Positions 15,257 through 22,563 of a stretch of DNA of 40,383 bases are shown one piece after another. Within the stretch, counting starts at the first letter, position 1; every line of letters starts with the position of its first letter. Position numbers and translations under genes: made by a program. The notes under the pieces were generated by a model. That model worked only from the letters and a program-made list of their open reading frames with translations. It did not search any database and was not told where the DNA came from. The stretch is taken from NCBI GenBank assembly GCA_016194985.1, contig JACQAK010000024.1, positions 1-40,383 of the forward strand. Reading direction: 5' to 3'. This DNA comes from Bacteroidota bacterium. GTDB lineage: Bacteria > Bacteroidota > Bacteroidia > B-17B0 > Aurantibacillaceae.

Positions 15257-16141
15257 TTACTCCTTCACAAAACGTTTTACGATTGTTTGATTGGATGTGT
15301 TGATCAATCGACAAGTATAAACACCTCTTGCCAAATCAGATACATATACCTGAGTTTGTTCTGAAGTTACCGGAATTGATTTTACATTTTTGCCTAAAGC
15401 ATCATATATTTCAATGCTTTTGGTAGTACTTGCTAATTCCTGAGTTAAGTTAAAGGTTAATTTATCAGCTGCAGGATTAGGATATAACTGAACGCCGGCT
15501 TCGGCTGTGGCTTCATTCAATCCTGTGCATACGCTCACATTAACGGTTACCGGAGTCGCTAAGCTTTTGCAATCTGCGCCCTGTACCTGCCAGTTATAGA
15601 AATAATAGTAGAAACTGGATCCTGCGTCGGCTGCCGTAATGCTTACCATACCGCCGATATTATAGGGATATCCGGAACCCGTATTATTTCTCCACATATC
15701 TACCAGAGTACCACTGGTTCCTAATTGATAATTAGTACCCGGCGTCAGATTGAAATTAAGTGCTACTGTTTGTGTACCTGCAGGAATATTAACAACGGTA
15801 GATTGTAAAACAGCTCCGGCAGAGCTTCTTAATTCTATCGTTCTGTTCCCTGCAGAATTGGCTACTACTTTTACTGATTTTAACGTACAAGCCTGCATGA
15901 CATCAAAAATAAGGTATCTGTCAGAGTTTGCGTTGAAGTTAGAGCCACCGCCAAAAACAGTATTGGTAGCAGGGCCGCCATAAATAGGTGTTTGAGAGAT
16001 AGTACTCACTGCATAATAGGTTTTGTTGGCAGAAAGTGCAGGAGTTGAATAGGTAGTACCACTGGCGATAACTGCACCTCCACCGGCTCCATTAATCGCA
16101 TAATTATACCAGTTGATCTCTCCGTTTCCTGAAGCCGTTAA
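15257..16141 (-). pseudogene. C-terminal part of the M4 protease, out of frame (adhesion domain and T9SS sorting domain)
   Basis: Reading from LTASGNGEINWYNYA this frame encodes an Ig-like/binding segment (TTYSTPALSANKTYYAVST), then a beta-sandwich region with CTLKSVKVVANSAGNRTIEL. It ends in a T9SS type A sorting domain: VQLYPNPAADKLTFNL, IEIYDALGKNVKSIPV, ARGVYTCRLI and final KRFVKE. It has no start of its own. It is the downstream half of the gene at 16104-17957, separated by a frame change at about 16140. Without it the protease would be exported by Sec but not sent through the type IX system. A longer open frame up to 16267 exists, but its extra residues read through protease DNA in the wrong frame. 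Confidence 0.85.
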
Positions 16142-17957
16142 CTGAATAGGTATGAACGGGATTAGCTGTTGTACTGGATGTGCCATCGCCAAAATCCCAT
16201 GTATATGTTTGTCCTGCTGCAGTTGTATTATTAAAACTAACCACTGTAGGTAAACTACAAGACGCACTTTGATTTGCTGCGAAATTTGTTCCTATGGTAC
16301 CCGCTACATATTGAGTTCCAACCCCAACAGCATACCAGGCGTTGGTTGTTTGGATTACTTCGTTAGAACAGGCGCCATATAAATCTTTGGCGGCTTGAAT
16401 GCAGTAATTTCTAACAGCAGCATAATCAGTGCTTGGTGTCATATAAGTAGATAATGCTCTATAGGCAATAGCTTCTGCTTTTGCCATTGTAATAGAAGAT
16501 ACGTTATAGGCCTGGCTATTATCGTTTGTTCCACTTCCACCAACAGATAATAAATAAAACCAGTAGATGCATGGTCCATTGTTTGTATGAGGTTCTCCTG
16601 TGTTATCCCAATAAGTTCCCTGATAAGTATCCGGTTGTTGAATAGCATTTGGGTTAGACATGTCGCGGATAGCTGTTCCTGTAGTTGAGATGTCTTTACC
16701 CATTAACCAGTCGTGCTGAGTAGGTCTTGCAAACCACTCCACAGATGTTCCAAAAATGTCAGCGAATGCTTCATTTAAGGCATCTGCTTCACCACCACTT
16801 AAATTAGCCGTATTTTGAACCACGCCATGAGTAATCTCATGTCCGCAAACATCCAGTGCCGTCATAATACTAAATCCCTGAGAGGCTTGCCCGTCGCCAT
16901 AGGTCATACGTGTACCATCCCAAAAGGCATTCACATAGTTTGTACTATAATGTACATAACTTAATAATTTATAACCTGCATCATCAACACTGTTTCTGTT
17001 AAATGTTTGCATATAATAATCATAGGTTGATTCAGCTCCAAAATGGGCATCCGTTGCTGCCTGATTGGCAGTGGTAATTGTCCAGGTATTGGTTGTATTT
17101 GTGAAATCTGTTGCACTATATGTAGTCGTGTTACTCATATTATACGTTTCAATTCCGCCCCCGCGTCCTGATTCTCTTAATCTATAGCCACCTGTAAAGC
17201 TATCTGTTGTTATGTTTTTTGTTCCGCTATACTTGGTATTTGCAGTTCCTACGGCATCTACCGTGCATATCAGGTTTTGTTCTTTAATGATTTTACCTGA
17301 TGCAGCATCTACAAAAACATTGGCTCTGTATAGAGGCTCTTCGGCATAGATATTAAATTTATAAGCATATTGAAAGCTTATTGTTTTTGTTTTCGAATCA
17401 ATGATAGGAACAAGGCATAACTCCCCTGTAGGTTTATAGCTGAAATTAGGATTGTTTAAAGCTGTCTGCATATGCGCTTCTTCAGCTTTATTATCCCATT
17501 TATAGGATTTGGCTCCTACTTTATTGATGGCAAATTGTAAAGCCTGTTGTTCGGTCAGAGAAATCGAATTGGAAGGATTGATATCCTTAAACCAATCGCC
17601 ATTGAACGATTTTACTTCATTACTTTTGCTATGCGTTAAAATAATAGCCCCTTCAATTTTATAGCCTTTGTAATACTGTTGTAAACGATGATGAACAAAA
17701 CCTAATTGATCATAATCTTTTTTCAGAATCGTAAAAGCTACGTCATCGCTTTTAACTAATTCTTTTTTCATCCAATCGGCAAATTGAGCATCCGATAGGT
17801 GTTTTGATTCGTCAAAGCTTATCTGTAGTGGCAAATTAGTCAGTGATGAATTAAAATCTGCTTTAGCCCCTTCTATATGGAGGGCATTTTGTTGTGCAAA
17901 AAACAACGAACAAATGCAGGAGGCAAAAATGGTTGTGTATGTTTTATTCATGTTCAT
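16104..17957 (-). CDS. Thermolysin-like (M4) metalloprotease, frameshifted before its C-terminal domains
   Basis: 617 residues: signal peptide (1-21, ending FFAQ), an FTP/PepSY-type propeptide (about 30-230), then the M4 catalytic domain. The zinc site is HEITH at 373-377 in DVCGHEITHGVVQNTANL, with third ligand Glu396 in NEAFADIFG. A PKD domain begins near 565 (TYTWDFGDGTSS, NPVHTYS). After HTYS the frame changes and reaches a stop in about 13 wrong residues. All catalytic parts are intact, so an active but unsorted enzyme is possible. M4 proteases degrade extracellular protein for nutrition. It ends before a strong terminator. The two adjacent starts (17957 and 17951) cannot be told apart. 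Confidence 0.9.
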   Translation of the reverse strand: MNMNKTYTTIFASCICSLFFAQQNALHIEGAKADFNSSLTNLPLQISFDESKHLSDAQFADWMKKELVKSDDVAFTILKKDYDQLGFVHHRLQQYYKGYKIEGAIILTHSKSNEVKSFNGDWFKDINPSNSISLTEQQALQFAINKVGAKSYKWDNKAEEAHMQTALNNPNFSYKPTGELCLVPIIDSKTKTISFQYAYKFNIYAEEPLYRANVFVDAASGKIIKEQNLICTVDAVGTANTKYSGTKNITTDSFTGGYRLRESGRGGGIETYNMSNTTTYSATDFTNTTNTWTITTANQAATDAHFGAESTYDYYMQTFNRNSVDDAGYKLLSYVHYSTNYVNAFWDGTRMTYGDGQASQGFSIMTALDVCGHEITHGVVQNTANLSGGEADALNEAFADIFGTSVEWFARPTQHDWLMGKDISTTGTAIRDMSNPNAIQQPDTYQGTYWDNTGEPHTNNGPCIYWFYLLSVGGSGTNDNSQAYNVSSITMAKAEAIAYRALSTYMTPSTDYAAVRNYCIQAAKDLYGACSNEVIQTTNAWYAVGVGTQYVAGTIGTNFAANQSASCSLPTVVSFNNTTAAGQTYTWDFGDGTSSTTANPVHTYSVNGFRKRRDQLV

Positions 17958-18150
17958 TTTTTTAGTTATGTCTAAACTAAACCATTAATTATGAAAAGGC
18001 AATATCATTGGTCTATATTTTTGCATTTATTTTCGTTTCTACAAAATATGTACAAAAAGAACCACTTTTTTTAACATAATTATCTCTGCCATCATTCTAA
18101 AATTCGGTTTTTATAACATTATTGTAAACGACACTGACCGTTAGACTAAA
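17958..18150. other. Divergent promoter region, nothing specific recognised
   Basis: Region between the protease and the second repeat copy. It must hold the protease promoter on the minus strand. I see no exact -7 box there and no gene. Confidence 0.3.
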
Positions 18151-18237
18151 TAGGTTTGCTTTTATCATCTTATTGAAGAATCATTTGGGCATATCATGCT
18201 AACTGGCAGAAACGCCCTGATTATAAAATGAACTATA
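18151..18237 (+). repeat. Dispersed hairpin-rich repeat, copy 2 (internally deleted)
   Basis: About 87 nt that keep only the two ends of the element at 9302: left end TAGGTTTGCTTTTATCATC leading to TTTGGGCAT, and right end GGCAGAAACGCCCTGATTATA followed by AAATGAACTATA. The GGGC/GCCC closing pair is kept and all internal hairpins are gone. It shows which parts are ends and which are cargo. Confidence 0.6.
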
Positions 18238-18277
18238 GTATTCTGTAACACAACTTATAAATACACTCAATTATAAA

Positions 18278-18296
18278 ATGCTACAATTTGTAGCAA
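18278..18296 (+). promoter_or_regulatory. Palindromic operator-like motif, shared with 26961-26979
   Basis: ATGCTACAATTTGTAGCAA, containing a perfect GCTACA/TGTAGC inverted repeat, 47 nt before the radical SAM ATG. Eighteen of nineteen bases recur, in the same relation to the start codon, upstream of the BRO-family gene. Confidence 0.5.
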
Positions 18297-18317
18297 TCAG
18301 TTGCTATGTAATAGACG

Positions 18318-18325
18318 TAACTTTG
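18318..18325 (+). promoter_or_regulatory. -7 box of the PA0069-type radical SAM gene
   Basis: TAACTTTG, an exact TAnnTTTG match, 18 nt before the ATG at 18344. It rules against translation from the ATG at 18278. Confidence 0.5.
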
Positions 18326-18343
18326 AGAATAAGAAAACAGGCC

Positions 18344-19150
18344 ATGGAAAACAGCATTATTAATTATTTCAAAGGAAGGGGCGCACAGTTTAATCCTAAT
18401 AATAAGTTCCAGAAACAACAGTATGTGCAGGATCATGTAGAAGGATTGGATGAGGAATTCCTGCAAAAAGAGAAAACAGAGATCATTTACACTTACCCTA
18501 AAACCATTATTAATAAGGTTGAAAGTACAGATGTAGGAATGGGTTATTCGCTGAATCCTTACCAGGGCTGTGAGCATGGCTGTATTTATTGTTATGCCCG
18601 AAACTCGCACGAATTCTGGGGCTATAGTGCGGGATTGGATTTTGAAAGAAAAATCGTTGTGAAAAAAAATACAGTAGTATTGTTAGAGTCTCAATTCAGC
18701 CAAAAGAACTGGAAGGTAAAACCCATCATGTTGTCGGGAAATACAGATTGTTATCAGCCTATAGAAAGGGAGTTGGAGCTCACCAGAAATATTTTAAAGA
18801 CCTGTTTGAAGTTTAAACATCCGGTGGCTATTATTACAAAGAACTCGCTTATTACCAGAGATATTGATGTTTTAACAGAATTGGCAGAGCATAATCTGGT
18901 ACACGTGATGATCTCTATCACCGGAACAGATGAAAAAGTACGTCAGCTACTGGAACCAAGAACGGCTTCCTATAAAAACAGGATGACAGTATTGGAAACG
19001 CTTTCCAAACACGGTATTCCCTGCGGAGTGATGGTAGCACCCATTATACCAGGCATCAATAATCATGAAATTCCCAATGTGATAGAACTGGCTGCTAATG
19101 CAGGAGCTACTACGGCAGGTATTACCATTGTGAGGTTGAATGTTCGGTAG
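18344..19150 (+). pseudogene. PA0069-family radical SAM protein, frameshifted near the 3' end
   Basis: 268 residues remain in the main frame. The family (PA0069/Rv2578c, related to spore photoproduct lyase) is recognised by FKGRGAQFNP at the N-terminus, GYSLNPYQGCEHGCIYCYAR with cluster cysteines 76, 80 and 83, and later LSGNTDCYQPIERE and PIIPGINNHEIPNVI. The function of the family is not settled. After TIVRLN, where family members continue smoothly into an FxDW helix, a missing base (GG to G near 19142) brings a stop at 19150. The continuation is readable in another frame (next entry). The start is set at the ATG after an exact -7 box. The truncated product lacks the end of the barrel, so loss of function is likely unless the base is a sequencing error. 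Confidence 0.85.
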
Positions 19151-19259
19151 AGCATATTTTTAAAGATTGGTTGGTGAAAAATTTCCCGGATAGAGCAGAT
19201 AAGGTAATTGCGCTGATTTTAATTACAAAGCAGGAGATAAGCAACTGAGCTTGTTCTAA
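19144..19259 (+). pseudogene. Displaced 3' end of the radical SAM gene, itself internally deleted
   Basis: Frame 19144 continues the protein as SVEHIFKDWLVKNFPDR then ADKVIALI. A third frame from 19212 gives ADFNYKAGDKQLSLF and a stop, which fits the end of these proteins. About 50-60 residues normally lying between (the GGQ-x-DSRFG region) are missing. The two ends overlap at GCTGATT, consistent with deletion between short direct repeats. Confidence 0.6.
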
Positions 19260-19277
19260 AGAATTGTAAACACATAG

Positions 19278-19310
19278 AAACATAAGGATATGTTGTTTTC
19301 TTATGTTTTT
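19278..19310 (+). terminator. Inverted repeat followed by T-run
   Basis: AAACATAAG and CTTATGTTT pair over 9 bp around a 13-nt loop, then TT. It could terminate the radical SAM transcript. The flanks (CACA and TGTG) extend the symmetry, so it may also be a small dispersed inverted repeat. Confidence 0.45.
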
Positions 19311-19373
19311 GGTGTGATAATGCGGTGAAATTACTTATAAAGCAATGTAGAAGAGTTTTAATTATTTTTTTTC

Positions 19374-19381
19374 TATCTTTA
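19374..19381 (+). promoter_or_regulatory. -7-like box of the pentapeptide-protein operon
   Basis: TATCTTTA, seven of eight to TAnnTTTG, 18 nt before the ATG at 19400. It supports this start over the GTG at 19325. Confidence 0.4.
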
Positions 19382-19399
19382 TTTACTCCCAATGACAAC

Positions 19400-19966
19400 A
19401 TGAGTAAATTAGTAAAACCTTCTGAAACATTCAATAGCATTAACTTTTCCGTTCAAAAACAGGAAAGGGAAGATTATGAAAAGTGCGAGTTCATTAATTG
19501 TGTATTTACAGATATTTCCAATTTAAATTTCATCAATTGCTCTTTTAAAAACTGTAACTTAAGCAATTGCGGAATCAATAATGCCAAATTGCAGGGCGTT
19601 GAGTTTATAGATTGTAAATTGCTGGGAATTAATTTTTTTCAGGCAAAAGATTTTGCGTTTGAAGTGTATTTCCAAAAATGCCTTTTGGACTATGCTTCTT
19701 TTGATAGTAAAAAATTAAATAAAAGTGAGTTTAGCTATTGTAAAATGCATGAAGTTAACTTTACTCAGGCCGATCTGTCGAAAACTATATTTGTAGAATG
19801 CGACTTATATGAAGCCATTTTTTCTAGGACAAACCTGAGTGGCGTGGATTTAACCGGGATCAAAAATTTTTCCATCGATCCTGAAACCAATATTCTTAAG
19901 AAAGCAAAATTCTCGTCGCATGACCTGGAAAGACTTCTCTATAAATATGATATTATTATTGAATAA
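19400..19966 (+). CDS. Pentapeptide-repeat protein
   Basis: 188 residues. From about 25 to 165 it is made of pentapeptide repeats with a phenylalanine or leucine every fifth position: CEFINCVFTDISNLNFINCS, then NCNLSNCGINNAKLQGVEF and FVECDLYEAIFSRTNLSGVD. These fold as a right-handed quadrilateral beta-helix. Cysteine-rich repeats of this length resemble the Qnr/McbG group, whose members mimic DNA and protect gyrase, but similarity of form does not prove that role. It is cytosolic, without a signal peptide. It opens an operon with a YCII protein (10 nt downstream), a ChaN-like protein and a thioredoxin-like protein. The GTG upstream at 19325 is rejected because it precedes the -7 box. Confidence 0.85.
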   Translation: MSKLVKPSETFNSINFSVQKQEREDYEKCEFINCVFTDISNLNFINCSFKNCNLSNCGINNAKLQGVEFIDCKLLGINFFQAKDFAFEVYFQKCLLDYASFDSKKLNKSEFSYCKMHEVNFTQADLSKTIFVECDLYEAIFSRTNLSGVDLTGIKNFSIDPETNILKKAKFSSHDLERLLYKYDIIIE

Positions 19967-19976
19967 ATTTGATTCT

Positions 19977-20429
19977 ATGAAAAGAATGATCAGTATATTT
20001 TGCGGTTGTTTTGTATTGATAAATATAACGAATGCACAAACTTCTTTGTATGACTCTACTTATGCTAAAAAACTCAGGGCAGATGATTATGGGATGAAAA
20101 TGTACGTGTTTGTAATGTTAAAAACAGGCAGTAATAAATCAACCGATAAGGACGCCAGAAACAAAGCATTTGAAGGCCACATGAACAATATCAAGCGTAT
20201 GGCCGATAACGGAAAACTGGCCCTGGCAGGTCCATTTGAAGATGGAGGAAATAACAGGGGGGTATTTATATTAAATGTTAGTACATTTGAAGAAGCAAAA
20301 GCATTATTGGAGGATGATACTGCAGTGAAAGAAAAATACCTGGAACCTGAAATGATCATGTGGTATGGTTCTGCATCACTTCAGGAAACGCCCGAATTAC
20401 ATAAAAGAATACAGAAGAAAACCTTTTAA
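19977..20429 (+). CDS. Secreted YCII-domain protein
   Basis: 150 residues with a signal peptide (hydrophobic 5-17, cleavage after NAQ) and one YCII-like ferredoxin-fold domain: KMYVFVMLKTGSN, AFEGHMNNIKRMADNGKLAL, AGPFEDGGNNRGVFILNV and a helix TFEEAKALLEDDTAV. YCII domains carry a conserved histidine (here in EGHMNNI) and aspartate and are suspected small enzymes, with few activities known. Export is notable, because most YCII proteins are cytosolic. It starts 10 nt after the pentapeptide gene and ends 2 nt before the ChaN-like gene, so its position within the operon is clear. Confidence 0.85.
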   Translation: MKRMISIFCGCFVLINITNAQTSLYDSTYAKKLRADDYGMKMYVFVMLKTGSNKSTDKDARNKAFEGHMNNIKRMADNGKLALAGPFEDGGNNRGVFILNVSTFEEAKALLEDDTAVKEKYLEPEMIMWYGSASLQETPELHKRIQKKTF

Positions 20430-20431
20430 CA

Positions 20432-21358
20432 ATGAACGTCATAAGACTATTTATAATTACAATTCTTCTTTTTTTAGGACTAAAGAGTACTGCTCAAATT
20501 ACGGAGCAACATTATCGTATTTACTCGGTGAAACTGGCTAAAGAAGTAACGCTGAATGATATTGTGGAAGATATGACTAACCATGATGTTTTATTTTATG
20601 GCGAAGAACATAACGACTCTGTAACACATTATCTCGAAAATAAAGTCCTTGAACTGCTGTTTCAAACATATTCATCTAAAACAGTACTCTCGATGGAGAT
20701 GTTTGAACGGGATGTTCAGCCTGTTATGAACGAATATCTTACTTCTGATATCAGAGAAAAGAATTTTAAAAAAGACGCCCGCGCATGGAACAATTACAGG
20801 GATTACAGACCCATGATAGAATTCTGCAAGGCACATCAACTGGATGTGATTTGCGCTAATGCCGCAGGACGCTATTCTAATTTAGCAGGGCGCAAAGGAC
20901 AAAAAGCGCTTAAGGCTTTGCCTGTAGAATCTAAAAAGTATTTCGCGCCAGTGCCCTATGATACGGCTTCCGGAAAGTATTATGAAAAACTAACGGGGCT
21001 TTCGGGGCATGGAAGTGCTACTGATACGGTTAAAAAAGTGTTACCGGTTACAGGAATGGGTAATTTTAATTTAGTGATGGCTCAGTCGCTTTGGGATGCT
21101 ACCATGGCTTATTCTATTGCTGATTATTTTAAATCGCATCCCTCTAAAAAAGTATTTCAGGTGAACGGTCGGTTTCACAGTGATGAACGTTTTGCGGTTG
21201 TAGCTCAATTAAAAAAATACAATCCAAAACTGCGAACCCTGGTTATCTCTTCCGGTTCCGATGAGACTTTTCCGAATATTGATTGGAAAAAACATGAGTA
21301 TCTTGGCGACTATATTATTATTACCGACCCTAAAGTACCAACAACTTATAAAGAATAA
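20432..21358 (+). CDS. ChaN-like haem-binding/iron-regulated protein
   Basis: 308 residues with a signal peptide (about 1-21, ending STAQ). The ChaN fold is seen in DVLFYGEEHNDSVTHYLE, LSMEMFERDVQPVMNEYLT and RPMIEFCKAHQLDVICANAA, with a late QVNGRFHSDERF segment carrying the conserved histidine. ChaN of Campylobacter binds haem as a dimer and is Fur-regulated; here there is no visible Fur box or TonB receptor, so an iron role is an inference from the family only. It lacks a lipobox and is therefore probably soluble in the periplasm. Spacing of 2 nt to the YCII gene and 6 nt to the thioredoxin-like gene puts it in one operon. Confidence 0.85.
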   Translation: MNVIRLFIITILLFLGLKSTAQITEQHYRIYSVKLAKEVTLNDIVEDMTNHDVLFYGEEHNDSVTHYLENKVLELLFQTYSSKTVLSMEMFERDVQPVMNEYLTSDIREKNFKKDARAWNNYRDYRPMIEFCKAHQLDVICANAAGRYSNLAGRKGQKALKALPVESKKYFAPVPYDTASGKYYEKLTGLSGHGSATDTVKKVLPVTGMGNFNLVMAQSLWDATMAYSIADYFKSHPSKKVFQVNGRFHSDERFAVVAQLKKYNPKLRTLVISSGSDETFPNIDWKKHEYLGDYIIITDPKVPTTYKE

Positions 21359-21364
21359 AATACT

Positions 21365-22405
21365 ATGAAAAAAACATTATCCATCTTCGGAACTTTAAGT
21401 ATACTGTCTGTTTCAGTAACTTCTCAAAATAAAGCCATTGCTTTTGAACATGGCACTTTTCAGGAAATAAAAGATAAAGCTTTAAAAGAAAATAAACTCA
21501 TCTTTATTGATGCTTTTACTACCTGGTGCGGCCCTTGCAAGCAAATGTCCAAAAATGTATTTACTAACGATGCTGTAGCCGATTATTATAATGCCAATCT
21601 GGTGAATGCTAAAATAGATATGGAAAAAGGTGAGGGGATAGAAATTGCCAAGCTATATGAAGTAAAATGCTATCCTAATCTATTGTTTATTGATGGGCAT
21701 GGAAATTTAGTGCATCGTGTGGCAGGCTCTATGTCGCCCAAAGAATTTATTGCACTGGCAGAAGATGCCAAACAGCCCGAAAAAGCATTTTCATATTATG
21801 TAAAAAATTATGAGGCCAATAAACGCAATACGGATTTTCTATTAAAGTATATTGAAGCCAGAGAAAACACTTGTCTGGAATCTGATGAAATTGTGAAAGA
21901 CTACTTTTTACAACAAAAAGACGAAAACCTTACCAGTAAAGCTAATTGGGATATGATCCTGCATCATGTTAACAAAATGGATTCGAAAGAATTTAATTAT
22001 GTGGTGACTAATAAGAAAAAATATACCGATCTATATTCTGAGAAAGTGGTGAACGGAAAGATTGATGAAGTGTCGCAAAGCACTTTATTTTCTATCATTA
22101 AAGCGAAGCCGTTTGACGAAAAAAAGTATAATGAAACTAAAACTAAAATAGAATCGTTTGGTACCCCAAATACGAAACTGGTATTTTTTGAAGCAGATAT
22201 GAAATTAGCGGAGAAGACTCAGAATTGGCCGGCATATGCTAAACTAGCGACTGCTAACGTTGATGCGTATTATTTAAAAGATGCGAGCACGTTAAATTCG
22301 ATTGCCTGGAATTTTTATGAAAAAGTAGAAGATAAAGATGCTTTATTAAAAGCTGAGGCATGGGCCAGAACAGCCACTGAGTTGGAAAAAGCTATGCTAA
22401 TTTAG
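21365..22405 (+). CDS. Exported thioredoxin-family protein, frameshifted at the 3' end
   Basis: 346 residues in frame. After a signal peptide (1-20) comes a thioredoxin domain with FIDAFTTWCGPCKQMSKNVF (redox WCGPCK near residue 55), VKCYPNLLFIDGHGNLVHRV with the cis-proline, and then a long helical region (150-340), as in Bacteroidota thiol reductases with a tetratricopeptide-like tail. The frame breaks in AAAAA at 22386-22390: one more A would let it continue for another 56 residues to 22560. This is either a recent mutation or a homopolymer sequencing error. It is the last gene of the pentapeptide-YCII-ChaN operon, where it could keep exported partners reduced. Confidence 0.85.
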   Translation: MKKTLSIFGTLSILSVSVTSQNKAIAFEHGTFQEIKDKALKENKLIFIDAFTTWCGPCKQMSKNVFTNDAVADYYNANLVNAKIDMEKGEGIEIAKLYEVKCYPNLLFIDGHGNLVHRVAGSMSPKEFIALAEDAKQPEKAFSYYVKNYEANKRNTDFLLKYIEARENTCLESDEIVKDYFLQQKDENLTSKANWDMILHHVNKMDSKEFNYVVTNKKKYTDLYSEKVVNGKIDEVSQSTLFSIIKAKPFDEKKYNETKTKIESFGTPNTKLVFFEADMKLAEKTQNWPAYAKLATANVDAYYLKDASTLNSIAWNFYEKVEDKDALLKAEAWARTATELEKAMLI

Positions 22406-22560
22406 ATACCTATGCAGCAGTGTTGTATAAAGTAGGCAAAAAAGATCTGGCTCTGCAAATAGCTGATAAAGCCATTGAAACTGCTAAAAAAGAAAAATAC
22501 ACACCGGAAGATTATAAAGGAACATCAGACTTAATTCAGAAAATCAAAGAATTAAAGTAA
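22390..22560 (+). pseudogene. Out-of-frame C-terminus of the thioredoxin-family gene
   Basis: 56 residues, SYANLDTYAAVLYKVGKKD and a further helix LALQIADKAIETAKKEK, then a stop at 22558. They form a good tetratricopeptide-like repeat that continues the preceding helices. It has no start codon of its own and its stop lies 3 nt from the convergent neighbour. Restoring one A at 22390 would join it to 21365-22405 as a protein of about 398 residues. Confidence 0.75.
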
Positions 22561-22563
22561 GCA

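Noticed and set aside
16142..16267. Upstream extension of the C-terminal protease fragment as a separate gene start
   Set aside because: The extra residues translate protease DNA in the wrong frame; similarity to adhesion and sorting domains begins only at about 16141.
18278..18343. Earlier ATG for the radical SAM gene
   Set aside because: It lies inside the palindrome and upstream of an exact -7 box, and the added residues have no family similarity.
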